In this document: positions 16,376-24,763 of the stretch, piece after piece
How the letters are laid out: each line of letters starts with the position of its first letter
Position numbering within the stretch: the first letter of the stretch is position 1
Source of the DNA: a bacterium
GTDB taxonomy: Bacteria > UBP6 > UBA1177
Reading direction: 5' to 3'
Assembly: GCA_016290135.1 (NCBI GenBank)
Contig: JAEESW010000025.1
Location: 1 to 34,823 of the forward strand
Length of the DNA stretch: 34,823 nucleotides
Notes under the pieces: model-generated
The model's database searches: none
The model's input: the letters and a program-made list of their open reading frames with translations, nothing else
Told to the model about the DNA's origin: nothing
Made by a program: the position numbers and the translations under genes

Positions 16376-17497
16376 ATGAAAGATCCGAGAATCGCAAAGG
16401 TCGCGAAAAACCTTATTCGTTACAGCACTCACATTCAACCCGGTGAAAACATTCTCATCGAGCTCAGAGACCACTGGCCGCTTCCTTTGGTGCACGCTCT
16501 GATCGAAGAAGTCAAAGCTGCCGGCGGCAGAGCTTTCGTAAACTACACCGACTATCAGCTTCAGAGGAAACTCCTTCTCAATGCGGACGACGAATGGTTC
16601 GATACGATGTGCGAAGTCGACCTTCTCAGAATGAAAAAGATGCAGGCTTACATTTCGATCAACGGCAGAAACAACAGCTACGAACTTTCTGATGTTCCGG
16701 CTGAGATCCAGAAGAAAAACGGCGAAAAATACCTTATTCCGGTCCACTTCAAACAGAGAGTAAACCACACGAAGTGGTGCATCCTCGCATACCCGAACCC
16801 GAGCTACGCACAGGCTTCATCGATGAGCACGGAAGCTTTCGAGGACTTCTATTTCGATGTCTGCTCGCTCGACTATGCAAAGATGGACAAAGCGATGGAT
16901 CCTTTGAAGGAACTTATGGACAAGACTGACAAAGTCCGCCTGCTCGGACCCGGAAGGACAGACCTCACGTTCTCGATCAAAGGGCTTCCCGGCATCAAAT
17001 GCTCCGGTCAGTGCAACATTCCTGACGGCGAAGTCTACTCGGCTCCGGTCAAGGATTCGGTAAACGGCGTCATCGAATACAACACCCCGACAGTTTACCA
17101 GGGCTCGAAGTTCGACAAAGTCATCCTCACTTTCGAAAAGGGCAGGATCGTCAAGATCGAAGGCAGCGATGTTCCGAAACTTGAAAAAATCTTCAACACC
17201 GACGAAGGCGCAAGGTATGTCGGCGAGTTCGCTATCGGCGTAAACCCGTATGTCACGAAGCCGATGGTCGACATCCTCTTCGACGAAAAGATCTGCGGAT
17301 CGATCCACTTCACTCCGGGCGAATGCTACGAAGACTGCAACAACGGCAACCAGTCTGCGATCCACTGGGATCTCGTCATGATCCAGACTCCGGAATACGG
17401 CGGCGGCGAGATCTATTTCGATGACGTCCTCATCAGAAAGGACGGCCGCTTCGTTCTGCCCGAACTTGAAGCTTTGAATCCTGAAAACCTCAAGTAA
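16376..17497 (+). CDS. M29 family metallo-aminopeptidase
   Basis: 373 residues from the ATG at 16376; a TTG four codons earlier overlaps the GGAGGG site and is unlikely. M29 (AmpS/AmpT/PepS) enzymes remove N-terminal residues using two metals. Expected ligands are all present: E219 in IPDGEVYSAP, E284 in YVGEFAIGVN, H311 in GSIHFTPGECY, and H330/D332 in SAIHWDLVM. Length is slightly below the usual 400-410. No signal peptide, so cytoplasmic peptide turnover is expected. Single-gene unit with its own promoter; an octamer element begins 3 bp after the stop. Confidence 0.94.
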   Translation: MKDPRIAKVAKNLIRYSTHIQPGENILIELRDHWPLPLVHALIEEVKAAGGRAFVNYTDYQLQRKLLLNADDEWFDTMCEVDLLRMKKMQAYISINGRNNSYELSDVPAEIQKKNGEKYLIPVHFKQRVNHTKWCILAYPNPSYAQASSMSTEAFEDFYFDVCSLDYAKMDKAMDPLKELMDKTDKVRLLGPGRTDLTFSIKGLPGIKCSGQCNIPDGEVYSAPVKDSVNGVIEYNTPTVYQGSKFDKVILTFEKGRIVKIEGSDVPKLEKIFNTDEGARYVGEFAIGVNPYVTKPMVDILFDEKICGSIHFTPGECYEDCNNGNQSAIHWDLVMIQTPEYGGGEIYFDDVLIRKDGRFVLPELEALNPENLK

Positions 17498-17500
17498 TTT

Positions 17501-17563
17501 CCGGCCGCCGCTGAATTTTGTCGATATTACGGTATCTCGGTATAACGATATCCCGGCGGCGGC
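17501..17563 (-). repeat. Octamer-array intergenic element, copy B (inverted)
   Basis: Four 8-bp units in phase (CGATATTA, CGGTATCT, CGGTATAA, CGATATCC; 17522-17553) between CCGCCG (17505-17510) and CGGCGG (17554-17559). Read on the minus strand, its last 28 bases match the last 28 of copy A at about 22 positions. It sits in the 175-bp gap between the aminopeptidase and the ankyrin gene. Confidence 0.72.
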
Positions 17564-17603
17564 ATCAAGAACCGGAATCCCGTGCGGCGGCTATGCAAAA
17601 AAA

Positions 17604-17632
17604 TTGATAAAATTTATTCTTTTGTTTATAAA
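17604..17632 (+). promoter_or_regulatory. Promoter of the ankyrin lipoprotein gene
   Basis: TTGATA (17604-17609), 17-bp spacer, TATAAA (17627-17632), 40 bp before the ATG at 17673. Both boxes match consensus in five of six positions. Confidence 0.65.
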
Positions 17633-17672
17633 GCACCGTTTTTTTGTGTTTAACTATTTTTTGGAGTCAGAA

Positions 17673-19283
17673 ATGAAAAAATTTTTCATGCTTATGATTT
17701 GCCTGCTTTCAATGATCGCATGCGGAAACGGTCACGATGTGATGATGCAGAAAATGGAAGAGGCGGCTGAAAGAAACAAAGCCTATAAAGAGGCTGAAGA
17801 GGCTAAAAAGAAAGAAAAACCGAAATTCGTAGACGATGAGATCAAAGAAGAGCTTCCGGCGATCATCGAGGCTGCGACAAAAGGTGATCTGGCTGCAGTA
17901 AAAGCTGAGATCGGCAAAGGAACTCTCGTCGATACCAAAGACGGACGCAGCAGAACTCCGCTTTATATGGCTGCTTCTGAAGGCAAAAAAGACCTTGTCG
18001 ACTACCTCATCGAAGAAGGTGCCAATGTCAACACGAAGCGCGACGACGGCGACACTCCGCTTATGGCTGCGGCAAGAAAGGGCGACAAAGCTGTCGTTGA
18101 AGCGCTTATCAACGCAAAAGCCGACATCGCTCAGGCGGACAACTTCGGCAGAACTCCTCTTATGATGGCGGCTCAAAGCGGTTCGAAAGAACTCGTTGAC
18201 TATATGCTTGCAAACGGTGCAGACCTCAACGCGACCGACAAATACGAGCTTTCGGCCCTTATTTTCGCGATGAAGGCCCACAAAATGGACCTTGCAAAAT
18301 ATCTCCTCGGCAAAGGTGCGAAAGTCTGGAAACAGAAACCTCTCGTTATCAAGGAAAAGCCCCTTGTACTCAAGATCGAAGGCAAAGTTCAGCCCGGAAT
18401 GGAAGAAGTTATCGAGAATCTTGATAAAAAAGACGTTCATCTCCGTCAGAAGACTGAGCTTTTCTACGCTGTCGAAACCGGTGACCTTGATCTCGTAAAA
18501 CTCCTCGTCCAGAAAGGTTCGCCTGTTCTCGTTGATGATGTCGAGCAGAGCCGTGAAACGATAATCTATGAATTCGGCCAGGGCAAGGAAGAAGAACGCG
18601 ATATGCTTTTCCAGAGAAAAGTTACGAGAACTTCCTACGACCGCGACCAGAAGAACCTTCTTCACTACGCTGCTGAAGGCGGATACGTCGACATCATGAA
18701 GTTCCTCATCTCCAAAGGCGCAAGACTTGAAGAGACCGACGGCGAAAATGTCAGAGGTCCGCTTTTCTATGTCGTTGCTCAGGAAGTCGACCCGAAAGAT
18801 CCGGGCAAAGAGGCAAGACTTGTCGCAACTGCAGACTACATCATCGAAGAGGGCAAAAAGACCTGGACGAAGAGAGTCAGACTCACCAAAAAAGAGCTCG
18901 ACAAGATGAGAGAACAGGAAAAATCGAAAAACTGGTGGGAAAAGAACCCGTTCGACACCGAGTGGAAAGACGTTACGGCTCCGAAAGTCGATATCGAAGA
19001 ATATGACTACGAAGGCTGGCACGTTCTTGCACTTGCTGCGAAATACGGTCACACCGACCTTGTGAAACTTCTCATCAACAAAGGTGCCAACATCAATCAC
19101 AAAGAGAGAAAGATGGGCAACACCGCGCTTATTTACTCGAGAGTCGGCAAATTCAAAGAGATGGAGCAGTTCCTTCTTGCAAACTGTGCAAAAGAAGGGA
19201 TCAACTTCGATCACGAAGAGCTTGCAAAACAGGGCTGGAAATGCGTTGACGGAAAGGAAGTCTTCGAAAAACCGGCTGAATAA
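17673..19283 (+). CDS. Ankyrin-repeat lipoprotein
   Basis: 536 residues from the ATG at 17673 (TTGGAG upstream; the longer reading adds 23 residues and disrupts the signal peptide). Lipobox MIAC (Cys17), then a charged coiled-coil tether (AERNKAYKEAEEAKKKEK). At least four consecutive ankyrin repeats (about 65-205; RTPLYMAASEGKKDLVDYLI, DTPLMAAARKGDKAVVEALI, RTPLMMAAQSGSKELVDYML), a spacer, further repeats near 265-300 and 330-360 (KNLLHYAAEGGYVDIMKFLI), and two near the C-terminus (HVLALAAKYGHTDLVKLLI). A protein-binding scaffold facing the periplasm or surface; partner unknown. Probably first gene of an operon with the next two lipoproteins. Confidence 0.92.
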   Translation: MKKFFMLMICLLSMIACGNGHDVMMQKMEEAAERNKAYKEAEEAKKKEKPKFVDDEIKEELPAIIEAATKGDLAAVKAEIGKGTLVDTKDGRSRTPLYMAASEGKKDLVDYLIEEGANVNTKRDDGDTPLMAAARKGDKAVVEALINAKADIAQADNFGRTPLMMAAQSGSKELVDYMLANGADLNATDKYELSALIFAMKAHKMDLAKYLLGKGAKVWKQKPLVIKEKPLVLKIEGKVQPGMEEVIENLDKKDVHLRQKTELFYAVETGDLDLVKLLVQKGSPVLVDDVEQSRETIIYEFGQGKEEERDMLFQRKVTRTSYDRDQKNLLHYAAEGGYVDIMKFLISKGARLEETDGENVRGPLFYVVAQEVDPKDPGKEARLVATADYIIEEGKKTWTKRVRLTKKELDKMREQEKSKNWWEKNPFDTEWKDVTAPKVDIEEYDYEGWHVLALAAKYGHTDLVKLLINKGANINHKERKMGNTALIYSRVGKFKEMEQFLLANCAKEGINFDHEELAKQGWKCVDGKEVFEKPAE

Positions 19284-19324
19284 CTATCTTTTTTCTTGAT
19301 TTTTAATCAAAAACAGAGGCTTTT

Positions 19325-20371
19325 ATGAAAAAAACGATCATTCTTCTTTTTGCGCTTTTTTTGATTGTTTCATGCGGAGACGACCCTGTCACTGAAGCCG
19401 AAACCGGCACTTTGGGCGGAAACTGCTATCCGAACAGGACTTGCAACGACGGCCTGGAGTGTTCCGCGGCCGGTGTCTGCATTGATAAGGCGGCTCAAAA
19501 CGACAGTCCCGATGATGACGGCTCTGACGGCGGTACTGCTGACGATACGGATAGTGCCGCTGACGATACGGATAGTGCTGCTGACAGCGATACGACTGAC
19601 ACTTCCGATACTGTTCCCGACGACGATCCTGCCGGAGAAGACGGTGCAAAGTGCGGCAACGGCACTGTTGAAGACGGTGAGATCTGCGAGATAGGGGATA
19701 CGAGACCTTGTTCTGAAATCGACAGTTCATATAAAAGCGGCAATGTCGAGTGCAACGACCACTGCAACGGCTGGCTCACGGTAAACTGCATGGCTTCTGA
19801 ACTCGAACCGCTTGCGACTTTCCCGGCAAGAACACACAAACTCGACTACCTTTACAACGGATTCGATGCCTTCCAGGAAAGCAGCAATCAATTGGATGAA
19901 CTCTGGACGGCGGCGCTGTTCAATGCATCGATAACCATGAACGGCGAAACATATTCGATCCCGCATCCGCAGGCCAACACGCACTGGATCGCTGCTTACT
20001 ACGACTCTTCTTCTTTATCTTTCTACCAGAATTCATATTCCTGTGACGATGAGATGGAGTGTCAGTATACGACTCCGGCGGTCATGTTCGGTGCCGCTTT
20101 ATCCTCTCTGAAGGCAGGAAACGAGCTTTCGATCGGCATTTCTGATGAAAATCAGGTCAACATGATCATTGAAGACTTTGTCGGGGAAGATGACTGTGTA
20201 ATGCTTGTCGGATACGGCACGCTCAAAGTTGATTCTGCAAACATCTCCGCAGGCAGTGCCGGAAACTTCAAGTTCACGACTTCGAAAATAGGGCTTTATC
20301 TTCCGGCGGCGACTCCGGAAGGCGACATGAGCGGAGAACTTGAGATAGCGGGGTTCAAAATATGCAAATAA
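19325..20371 (+). CDS. Cys-rich lipoprotein with acidic low-complexity linker
   Basis: 348 residues. Lipobox IVSC (Cys17). First Cys cluster GGNCYPNRTCNDGLEC...GVC (about 31-52), an Asp/Ser/Thr-rich linker (about 60-105), a second Cys region CGNGTVEDGEICEIGDTRPC resembling Myxococcus-type cysteine-rich modules, then a beta-rich C-terminal domain (about 165-348) with a Cys pair (SCDDEMEC) and a terminal KICK. No enzyme motif seen. The gap from the ankyrin gene is 41 bp and holds a small inverted repeat TTGATT-TTT-AATCAA; the stop overlaps the next gene by 10 bp. Probably a surface adhesin or binding protein, by analogy only. Confidence 0.8.
   Translation: MKKTIILLFALFLIVSCGDDPVTEAETGTLGGNCYPNRTCNDGLECSAAGVCIDKAAQNDSPDDDGSDGGTADDTDSAADDTDSAADSDTTDTSDTVPDDDPAGEDGAKCGNGTVEDGEICEIGDTRPCSEIDSSYKSGNVECNDHCNGWLTVNCMASELEPLATFPARTHKLDYLYNGFDAFQESSNQLDELWTAALFNASITMNGETYSIPHPQANTHWIAAYYDSSSLSFYQNSYSCDDEMECQYTTPAVMFGAALSSLKAGNELSIGISDENQVNMIIEDFVGEDDCVMLVGYGTLKVDSANISAGSAGNFKFTTSKIGLYLPAATPEGDMSGELEIAGFKICK
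19538..19579 (+). repeat. 21-bp in-frame tandem repeat in the acidic linker
   Basis: Two copies of a 21-bp unit (19538-19558 and 19559-19579) differing only at the last base, encoding ADDTDSA twice. A third, degenerate copy follows. Its length is a multiple of three, so copy-number change keeps the frame. Confidence 0.8.
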
Positions 20372-21669
20372 AATCTAAAACATCAATAATATTCATGCTT
20401 TTTGTTTGTCTGACCTTTGTCGTTTCGTGCGGCGGATCATCGAAGAAGGATGAAGGATCCGGCAATGATGCGGACAATGCGGAGATCAGGGATGACGAGG
20501 AAACAGGCGATGCTGAGGAAGCGGAAACGGCGGATGATGCCGAAGCTGAGAGCGGCGATGCAAGCGTTTCTTCGATAAAGTTCACGGTTCCCGAAGAGGC
20601 TTCGACAGTCGCCGAATTTTCGGGCCATTTTGCGTTTCCCGATGTAGTAAGGCTCCAAAACGGAAAGCTCATGGCGGTCTACAGGAACGGCAGCACGCAC
20701 GCCGACAAAAGCGGAGCGATAGTCTATTCCATGTCTGATGACGGTATAAACTGGGAAGAAGCCGATATCCTGCTGGATGACACTTCGATCGATGACAGAG
20801 ATCCTTCGATCACCGTTTTGTCTGACGGAAAAGTGGCGATGAACTGGTTCAAATACCGCTATCCCGCTGATTATTCCGAGCCGTGGGTGCATCATCTCTT
20901 CTTTGCGGTATCTGACAAAAGCGGGCTCAATTTCGGCGAAGAGATCCAGGTCGACAGCGGCGTTTTCGACTATTCTGAAACGGCGGAGATGAATGAAGCA
21001 GGGATCTGGCTTGATGAAAACGGCAGCGAAGTCACTGTGGCGGCATCTTCAAGTTCCGCTGTTGAACACGAAGGAAAGATAATAATTCCGGGCTATTTCG
21101 GCAATGCGCTCAACTGGCAGTCGATGTCGAAGACACCGAAGACGAAAGTCGTTCTTTATGAAAGTTCCGACGGCGGCGCGACCTGGACCCCGAACGAAGT
21201 CGATGCTGAGATCGATGAAAAGACATGGCTCCAGGAACCGGCACTGCTCAAAGTTACCGACAAACGCTGGATCATCCATGCGAGAACAGGTGTCGGTGCA
21301 AGCCCGAGCAATAAAGGCGATCTTGTGCAAAGTGTCTCGGAAGACGGCGGCAAAACGTGGTCGGCGTATAAAAGTCTGGGGTTCGTAGCTCATGCGCCTG
21401 AACTGCTGAAACTTGAGAACGGCGTTCTTGTAAGCTCTTTCCGCTGGCTCGACTGGGGCACGAGTGTAAACAGGGAAGCGGTTTCGATGGTATATTCGCT
21501 TGACGGCGGGAAAACATGGTCGGATGTCATCGAGATCCTTGACTGCGGCAAGGTGGAATGCGGTTATCCCGGCATGGTCGAACTCCCTGGCAACAAGATC
21601 CTTGTCGTTTACTACACCCCGGGCGCCACAGGGATCGAATCCAAGATCATCACTTTCGAAGCTGAATAA
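20362..21669 (+). CDS. Sialidase-like (BNR/Asp-box beta-propeller) lipoprotein
   Basis: 435 residues. Lipobox VVSC (Cys23), then an acidic Glu/Asp/Ala linker (about 30-68) like that of its neighbours. The rest is a six-bladed-propeller type domain with four Asp-box motifs: SMSDDGINW (123-131), SSDGGATW, SEDGGKTW and SLDGGKTW. FPDVVRLQNGKLMAVYRNGSTH (92-113) and a late LVSSFRWL supply Arg candidates for the carboxylate-binding triad. It may cleave or bind sialic acids or other glycans outside the cell; activity is not proven. Its start lies inside the last codons of the previous gene, so the two are coupled. Confidence 0.85.
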   Translation: MQIKSKTSIIFMLFVCLTFVVSCGGSSKKDEGSGNDADNAEIRDDEETGDAEEAETADDAEAESGDASVSSIKFTVPEEASTVAEFSGHFAFPDVVRLQNGKLMAVYRNGSTHADKSGAIVYSMSDDGINWEEADILLDDTSIDDRDPSITVLSDGKVAMNWFKYRYPADYSEPWVHHLFFAVSDKSGLNFGEEIQVDSGVFDYSETAEMNEAGIWLDENGSEVTVAASSSSAVEHEGKIIIPGYFGNALNWQSMSKTPKTKVVLYESSDGGATWTPNEVDAEIDEKTWLQEPALLKVTDKRWIIHARTGVGASPSNKGDLVQSVSEDGGKTWSAYKSLGFVAHAPELLKLENGVLVSSFRWLDWGTSVNREAVSMVYSLDGGKTWSDVIEILDCGKVECGYPGMVELPGNKILVVYYTPGATGIESKIITFEAE

Positions 21670-21670
21670 A

Positions 21671-21698
21671 TTGCTTTATAAATTTTTATAATTATAAT
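21671..21698 (+). promoter_or_regulatory. Promoter of the Cys-repeat lipoprotein gene
   Basis: TTGCTT (21671-21676), 16-bp spacer, perfect TATAAT (21693-21698) in a very AT-rich gap; another TATAAT overlaps just upstream (21687-21692). 43 bp before the ATG. Confidence 0.5.
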
Positions 21699-21741
21699 AA
21701 TTTGTTCATGTTTTTTGTAACTTTAATTTACGGAGTCAAAA

Positions 21742-22602
21742 ATGAAAAAAATTTTGTCAGTCATGCTGATTTGTTCGCTGGTCTTCGTTTTCGCATGCGG
21801 CAGCAGCGAGAAAAAAGACGGGAAAACATCCCTTATCGAAAAAAAGATCGAAATGGTAAAGAATGACAATCAGAACAAACCGGTAAAACAGATGGTAGAG
21901 ATCCTCAAACTCAAAGGCGAGAACGAGGAAGCTGTCAAAAAAGCGGTTATGAAGATCTATTCCGAAGTGACTGAGAAAGTCGCTCCGCACCAGCTCGCAG
22001 AGTTCAAGGAATCTCCGAACAGAAACATTCAGGTCCCCGGAAACATTTCGAGGATCCACATCAAAAGCGACTATATCTCCAGCGCGAACGTAATGCTTTT
22101 CCTCATGAAGGGCAAAGAACCTGTCATTTGGGACGAGCTTGAGTTCAACACCGAGAAAAAATACGATTTCGCTCCGGGCAGCTACGATTTCATCATGATC
22201 GTTGACAGACCGGACAACGGAAATGTCTATGTTTTCAAGTATGACCGCAACTTCAAAGGCGGCGAGCTTTACCTCGGCGAATTCAAGATCATCGGAAAAT
22301 ACAGCAACTCCGGCGAATGCGCGAAAGGTTATCTCCGTGACGACGCAGAGACCTGCATTGCTCCTTCGTTCAAAATTTTCGACAACTGCGATGCCGGAAC
22401 ACATCTTGTTGAGCACCTCTGCTGCGAAGAAGGATTCAACTTCATCATGGAAGGACAGTGCTCGAGATACAGCGACACGGTCGAAAACGTTATCTGCCCG
22501 GCAGGCTACCACGAGGCAGGAAAGGGAAGATGCTGCCCGACAGGCCAGCTTTTCATCGACAACAAATGCCAGGTCCCGCCGAAAGAAGAGCCTGCAAAAT
22601 AA
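21742..22602 (+). CDS. Lipoprotein with C-terminal duplicated Cys-rich module
   Basis: 286 residues, family not recognised. Lipobox VFAC (Cys19), a Lys-rich helical region (about 30-90), a beta-rich middle (about 95-190; GSYDFIMIVDRPDNGNVYVF), then about 90 residues rich in Cys. Two similar blocks of about 25 residues can be aligned: CDAGTHLVEHLCC...GFNFIMEGQC and CPAGYHEAGKGRCC...GQLFIDNKC; a shorter related piece (CAKGYLRDDAETC) precedes them. The paired CC suggests stacked disulfides and a periplasmic or surface location. It has its own promoter and heads a stretch with the next three genes. Confidence 0.75.
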   Translation: MKKILSVMLICSLVFVFACGSSEKKDGKTSLIEKKIEMVKNDNQNKPVKQMVEILKLKGENEEAVKKAVMKIYSEVTEKVAPHQLAEFKESPNRNIQVPGNISRIHIKSDYISSANVMLFLMKGKEPVIWDELEFNTEKKYDFAPGSYDFIMIVDRPDNGNVYVFKYDRNFKGGELYLGEFKIIGKYSNSGECAKGYLRDDAETCIAPSFKIFDNCDAGTHLVEHLCCEEGFNFIMEGQCSRYSDTVENVICPAGYHEAGKGRCCPTGQLFIDNKCQVPPKEEPAK

Positions 22603-22613
22603 CTTGATCCCTT

Positions 22614-22952
22614 ATGGTTCAGAAACTTTTCCCCGAAATAGAAATCTTTAAAGAGCGTTTTCGTGAATTTTTTGAAAACGAAGCCGCCCTCAACGGAAAA
22701 CTGCTCGTTCGTGAGCTTATTTACCGCTTTGCCATGGTGCAGTTCCGCGATACGCACGGTTTCACGGCAGGAAAAGTCGAATACATTGCCAAGGTCTTTG
22801 ACGAGGCTCAGGCGGAGTTGGGGAACATTTTCGAAGAGTTCGCTGTTTTCTGCATTGAAAACGGTTTGGACGAGACTTTTGTAAACTCAGAGATGAAGCG
22901 ATGGCTGACCGGGATTTCGGAAGAAATGGAGCTCGAAAAGGCGGAAGGCTGA
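22614..22952 (+). CDS. Small helical protein of unknown function
   Basis: 112 residues, no recognised family. The sequence is acidic, predicted helical, and without a signal peptide or membrane segment (FKERFREFFENEAALNGK, KVEYIAKVFDEAQAELG). It begins 11 bp after the upstream lipoprotein and has no clear SD. Its last 52 bp overlap the TonB-type gene in another frame. Codon use resembles its neighbours, and the length and placement favour a real gene, but this call rests on weaker evidence than the others. Confidence 0.55.
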   Translation: MVQKLFPEIEIFKERFREFFENEAALNGKLLVRELIYRFAMVQFRDTHGFTAGKVEYIAKVFDEAQAELGNIFEEFAVFCIENGLDETFVNSEMKRWLTGISEEMELEKAEG

Positions 22953-23980
22953 TCCTTTTCATTCTGCTTTCTGTGCTTCTTCACGGGCTGGTCTTCCTGA
23001 TAAAGATCGATCTTTCGACCGATAAAAGCGAAGAGGAGAGCCTTGTCTCGATAAAGTATTACGATGATTCGGCCGCGAAACTCCCGGCAGCTCCGGTTCT
23101 GCCGCCGAAACCCGAGAAGAAGAAAGAGGATACTAAGCCGAAAGGACAGGTCGTGGACATTGCCAAGCCGAGTATCGAGAAAAAGCCTTCAAAAAGCCGT
23201 TTCCTTTCTGAATTCGACAGCTCGGTCGAGAATGAGACCGCAGCAAAGGAGCATGACGACAACATCAATGTCCGCGGCGAAAAACTGAAAAGGCAGCTTT
23301 CAAAAAAAGCTGAAAATGTGAACGCCGAGTCCGATGAAAACATGGTCGTGCCGCTTCAGGCCAGCAGCAATGAGAAAAATGAACCTGCCAAAGAGCAGAA
23401 GATAAAAAAAGGAGAATTTAAAGGTTTTGAAGGCGAAGACGGGAACTATGCGGCGGGAAAGGACAAAGAGATCGCCGGAAAGCTCGATGCAAAGGACGAT
23501 AAGGACGAGGAAGGACGCGTGAATGTCGGAGGAAGGTGGATCCCGAAAAAGCTTCTGCCTTATCTCAACGGCTCAGACGCTGTCCTTATGAGCCCTTCAA
23601 ACGACTTTCTTGAAGATGTCAAAAAGGGGAATGAGACTTATCTCAATACGCAGAAATTCGCTTATGCGGCATACTTCAACAAGATCAAGCAGGCGATATC
23701 GAGAAACTGGAGTCCCAATACTGCGATGATAGTGAACGATCCTACCGGCAGGATGTATCCGAGAAAGACCAGATTCACGAGGCTCAAGGTCTTTATTTCC
23801 GACAAAGGAAAACTGGTCAAAGCCAAAGTCATCGTCAGCAGCGGAGTCGATTTCCTCGACAGAGAGGCGATAAACGCGTTCAAAATGGCTGCTCCCTTTG
23901 CTCCGCCGCCCGAGATCCTTCTCAACGAAGACAGACAGCTGGAAATACGGTTCGGATTTATTTTGGAGGTAAATGAATAA
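22901..23980 (+). CDS. TonB C-terminal domain protein (energy transducer type)
   Basis: 359 residues. Short basic N-terminus (RKGG), one membrane helix (about 17-34, LILFILLSVLLHGLVFLI), a long Lys/Glu/Pro-rich periplasmic region (about 40-235), and a C-terminal TonB-type domain (about 260-355): YFNKIKQAISRNWSPN, LKVFISDKGKLVKAKVIVSSG, FLDREAINAFKMAAPFAPPP and a final RFGFILEV strand. TonB couples inner-membrane proton flow to outer-membrane transporters; no ExbBD or receptor gene is near, so it may instead belong to the AgmX/gliding-type branch. It overlaps the upstream gene by 52 bp and queC by 8 bp. Confidence 0.82.
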   Translation: MADRDFGRNGARKGGRLILFILLSVLLHGLVFLIKIDLSTDKSEEESLVSIKYYDDSAAKLPAAPVLPPKPEKKKEDTKPKGQVVDIAKPSIEKKPSKSRFLSEFDSSVENETAAKEHDDNINVRGEKLKRQLSKKAENVNAESDENMVVPLQASSNEKNEPAKEQKIKKGEFKGFEGEDGNYAAGKDKEIAGKLDAKDDKDEEGRVNVGGRWIPKKLLPYLNGSDAVLMSPSNDFLEDVKKGNETYLNTQKFAYAAYFNKIKQAISRNWSPNTAMIVNDPTGRMYPRKTRFTRLKVFISDKGKLVKAKVIVSSGVDFLDREAINAFKMAAPFAPPPEILLNEDRQLEIRFGFILEVNE

Positions 23981-24659
23981 TTCAAGAAAAGCGGTCGTCC
24001 TGTTCAGCGGCGGCCTTGATTCGACAACGGTCCTTGTTTATGCGCTGAAGCATGGTTACGATGTCTGGCCGCTCACTTTTTCTTATGGTCAGAGACACGC
24101 AATTGAGATAAAACAGTCAGAAAGGACGCTCGAAAAATACGGTCTTCTGAACAGGCAGACGGTGTTTTCGATCGATCTGACGCCGTTCGTCAACTGTTCG
24201 CTCATCAACAAGAATTTAGAAGTGCCCGAATTTGCCGAAAACAGGATCCCGTCGACTTACGTGCCTTCGAGAAACATAATCTTTCTATCGATCGCATCCG
24301 GTTTTGCCGAGACTTTAGGCGCGGAAAAGATCTTTATCGGCGTCAATTCTGTCGATTATTCCGGTTATCCAGACTGCCGCCCTGAATTTGTCGAAGCATT
24401 CAATAAAACTATCGCCGTCGGCACGAAACAGGGGGTCGAAAGCGGGATAAAGGTCGAAGCGCCGATCCTCAACATGTCGAAGAAAGAGATAATCGAACTC
24501 GGAATGTCGCTCGGAGTCGATTATTCGCTCACGCACAGCTGCTATAATCCGACTCCTGACGGGCTTTCATGCGGCGTCTGCGACAGCTGCCGCCTTCGTC
24601 TTGAGGGTTTCAGACAGGCAGGATACCAGGATCCGCTGAACTATGCGGCGCGCCGGTAA
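23973..24659 (+). CDS. queC: 7-cyano-7-deazaguanine synthase
   Basis: 228 residues. ATP-dependent enzyme that turns 7-carboxy-7-deazaguanine into preQ0, on the path to queuosine in tRNA. PP-loop SGGLDS at 12-17; QRHAIEI; PSRNIIFLSIA; GVNSVDYSGYPDCRPEF; four zinc ligands C190, C200, C203, C206 in HSCYNPTPDGLSCGVCDSC. Normal length. The start overlaps the TonB-type gene by 8 bp with GGAGG upstream. No other queuosine gene is in the window, so it seems placed here by operon shuffling. Confidence 0.96.
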   Translation: MNNSRKAVVLFSGGLDSTTVLVYALKHGYDVWPLTFSYGQRHAIEIKQSERTLEKYGLLNRQTVFSIDLTPFVNCSLINKNLEVPEFAENRIPSTYVPSRNIIFLSIASGFAETLGAEKIFIGVNSVDYSGYPDCRPEFVEAFNKTIAVGTKQGVESGIKVEAPILNMSKKEIIELGMSLGVDYSLTHSCYNPTPDGLSCGVCDSCRLRLEGFRQAGYQDPLNYAARR

Positions 24660-24701
24660 CTCATCGATATTTTGCCCTGACAGCGTTACCTGAAAAGATT
24701 T

Positions 24702-24729
24702 TTGATTTTTTTCCAAAGAAAACTAAAAT
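24702..24729 (+). promoter_or_regulatory. Promoter with C-tract at the start site
   Basis: TTGATT (24702-24707), 16-bp spacer, TAAAAT (24724-24729). A run of seven C (24730-24736) follows directly, spanning the expected transcription start. AGGAGG lies 6 nt before the ATG of the lipoprotein gene. Confidence 0.6.
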
Positions 24730-24763
24730 CCCCCCCGGTGTTGACCTTTTTTAGGAGGAAAAA

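Noticed and set aside
17709-19214. A 501-codon open frame on the minus strand opposite the ankyrin gene
   Set aside because: It is a shadow of the real gene: no SD, no recognisable domain, and the plus frame has a signal peptide, ankyrin repeats and a promoter.
19296-19310. TTGATT-TTT-AATCAA inverted repeat between two lipoprotein genes
   Set aside because: The AT-only stem is too weak for a terminator; no second copy was found to support an operator.
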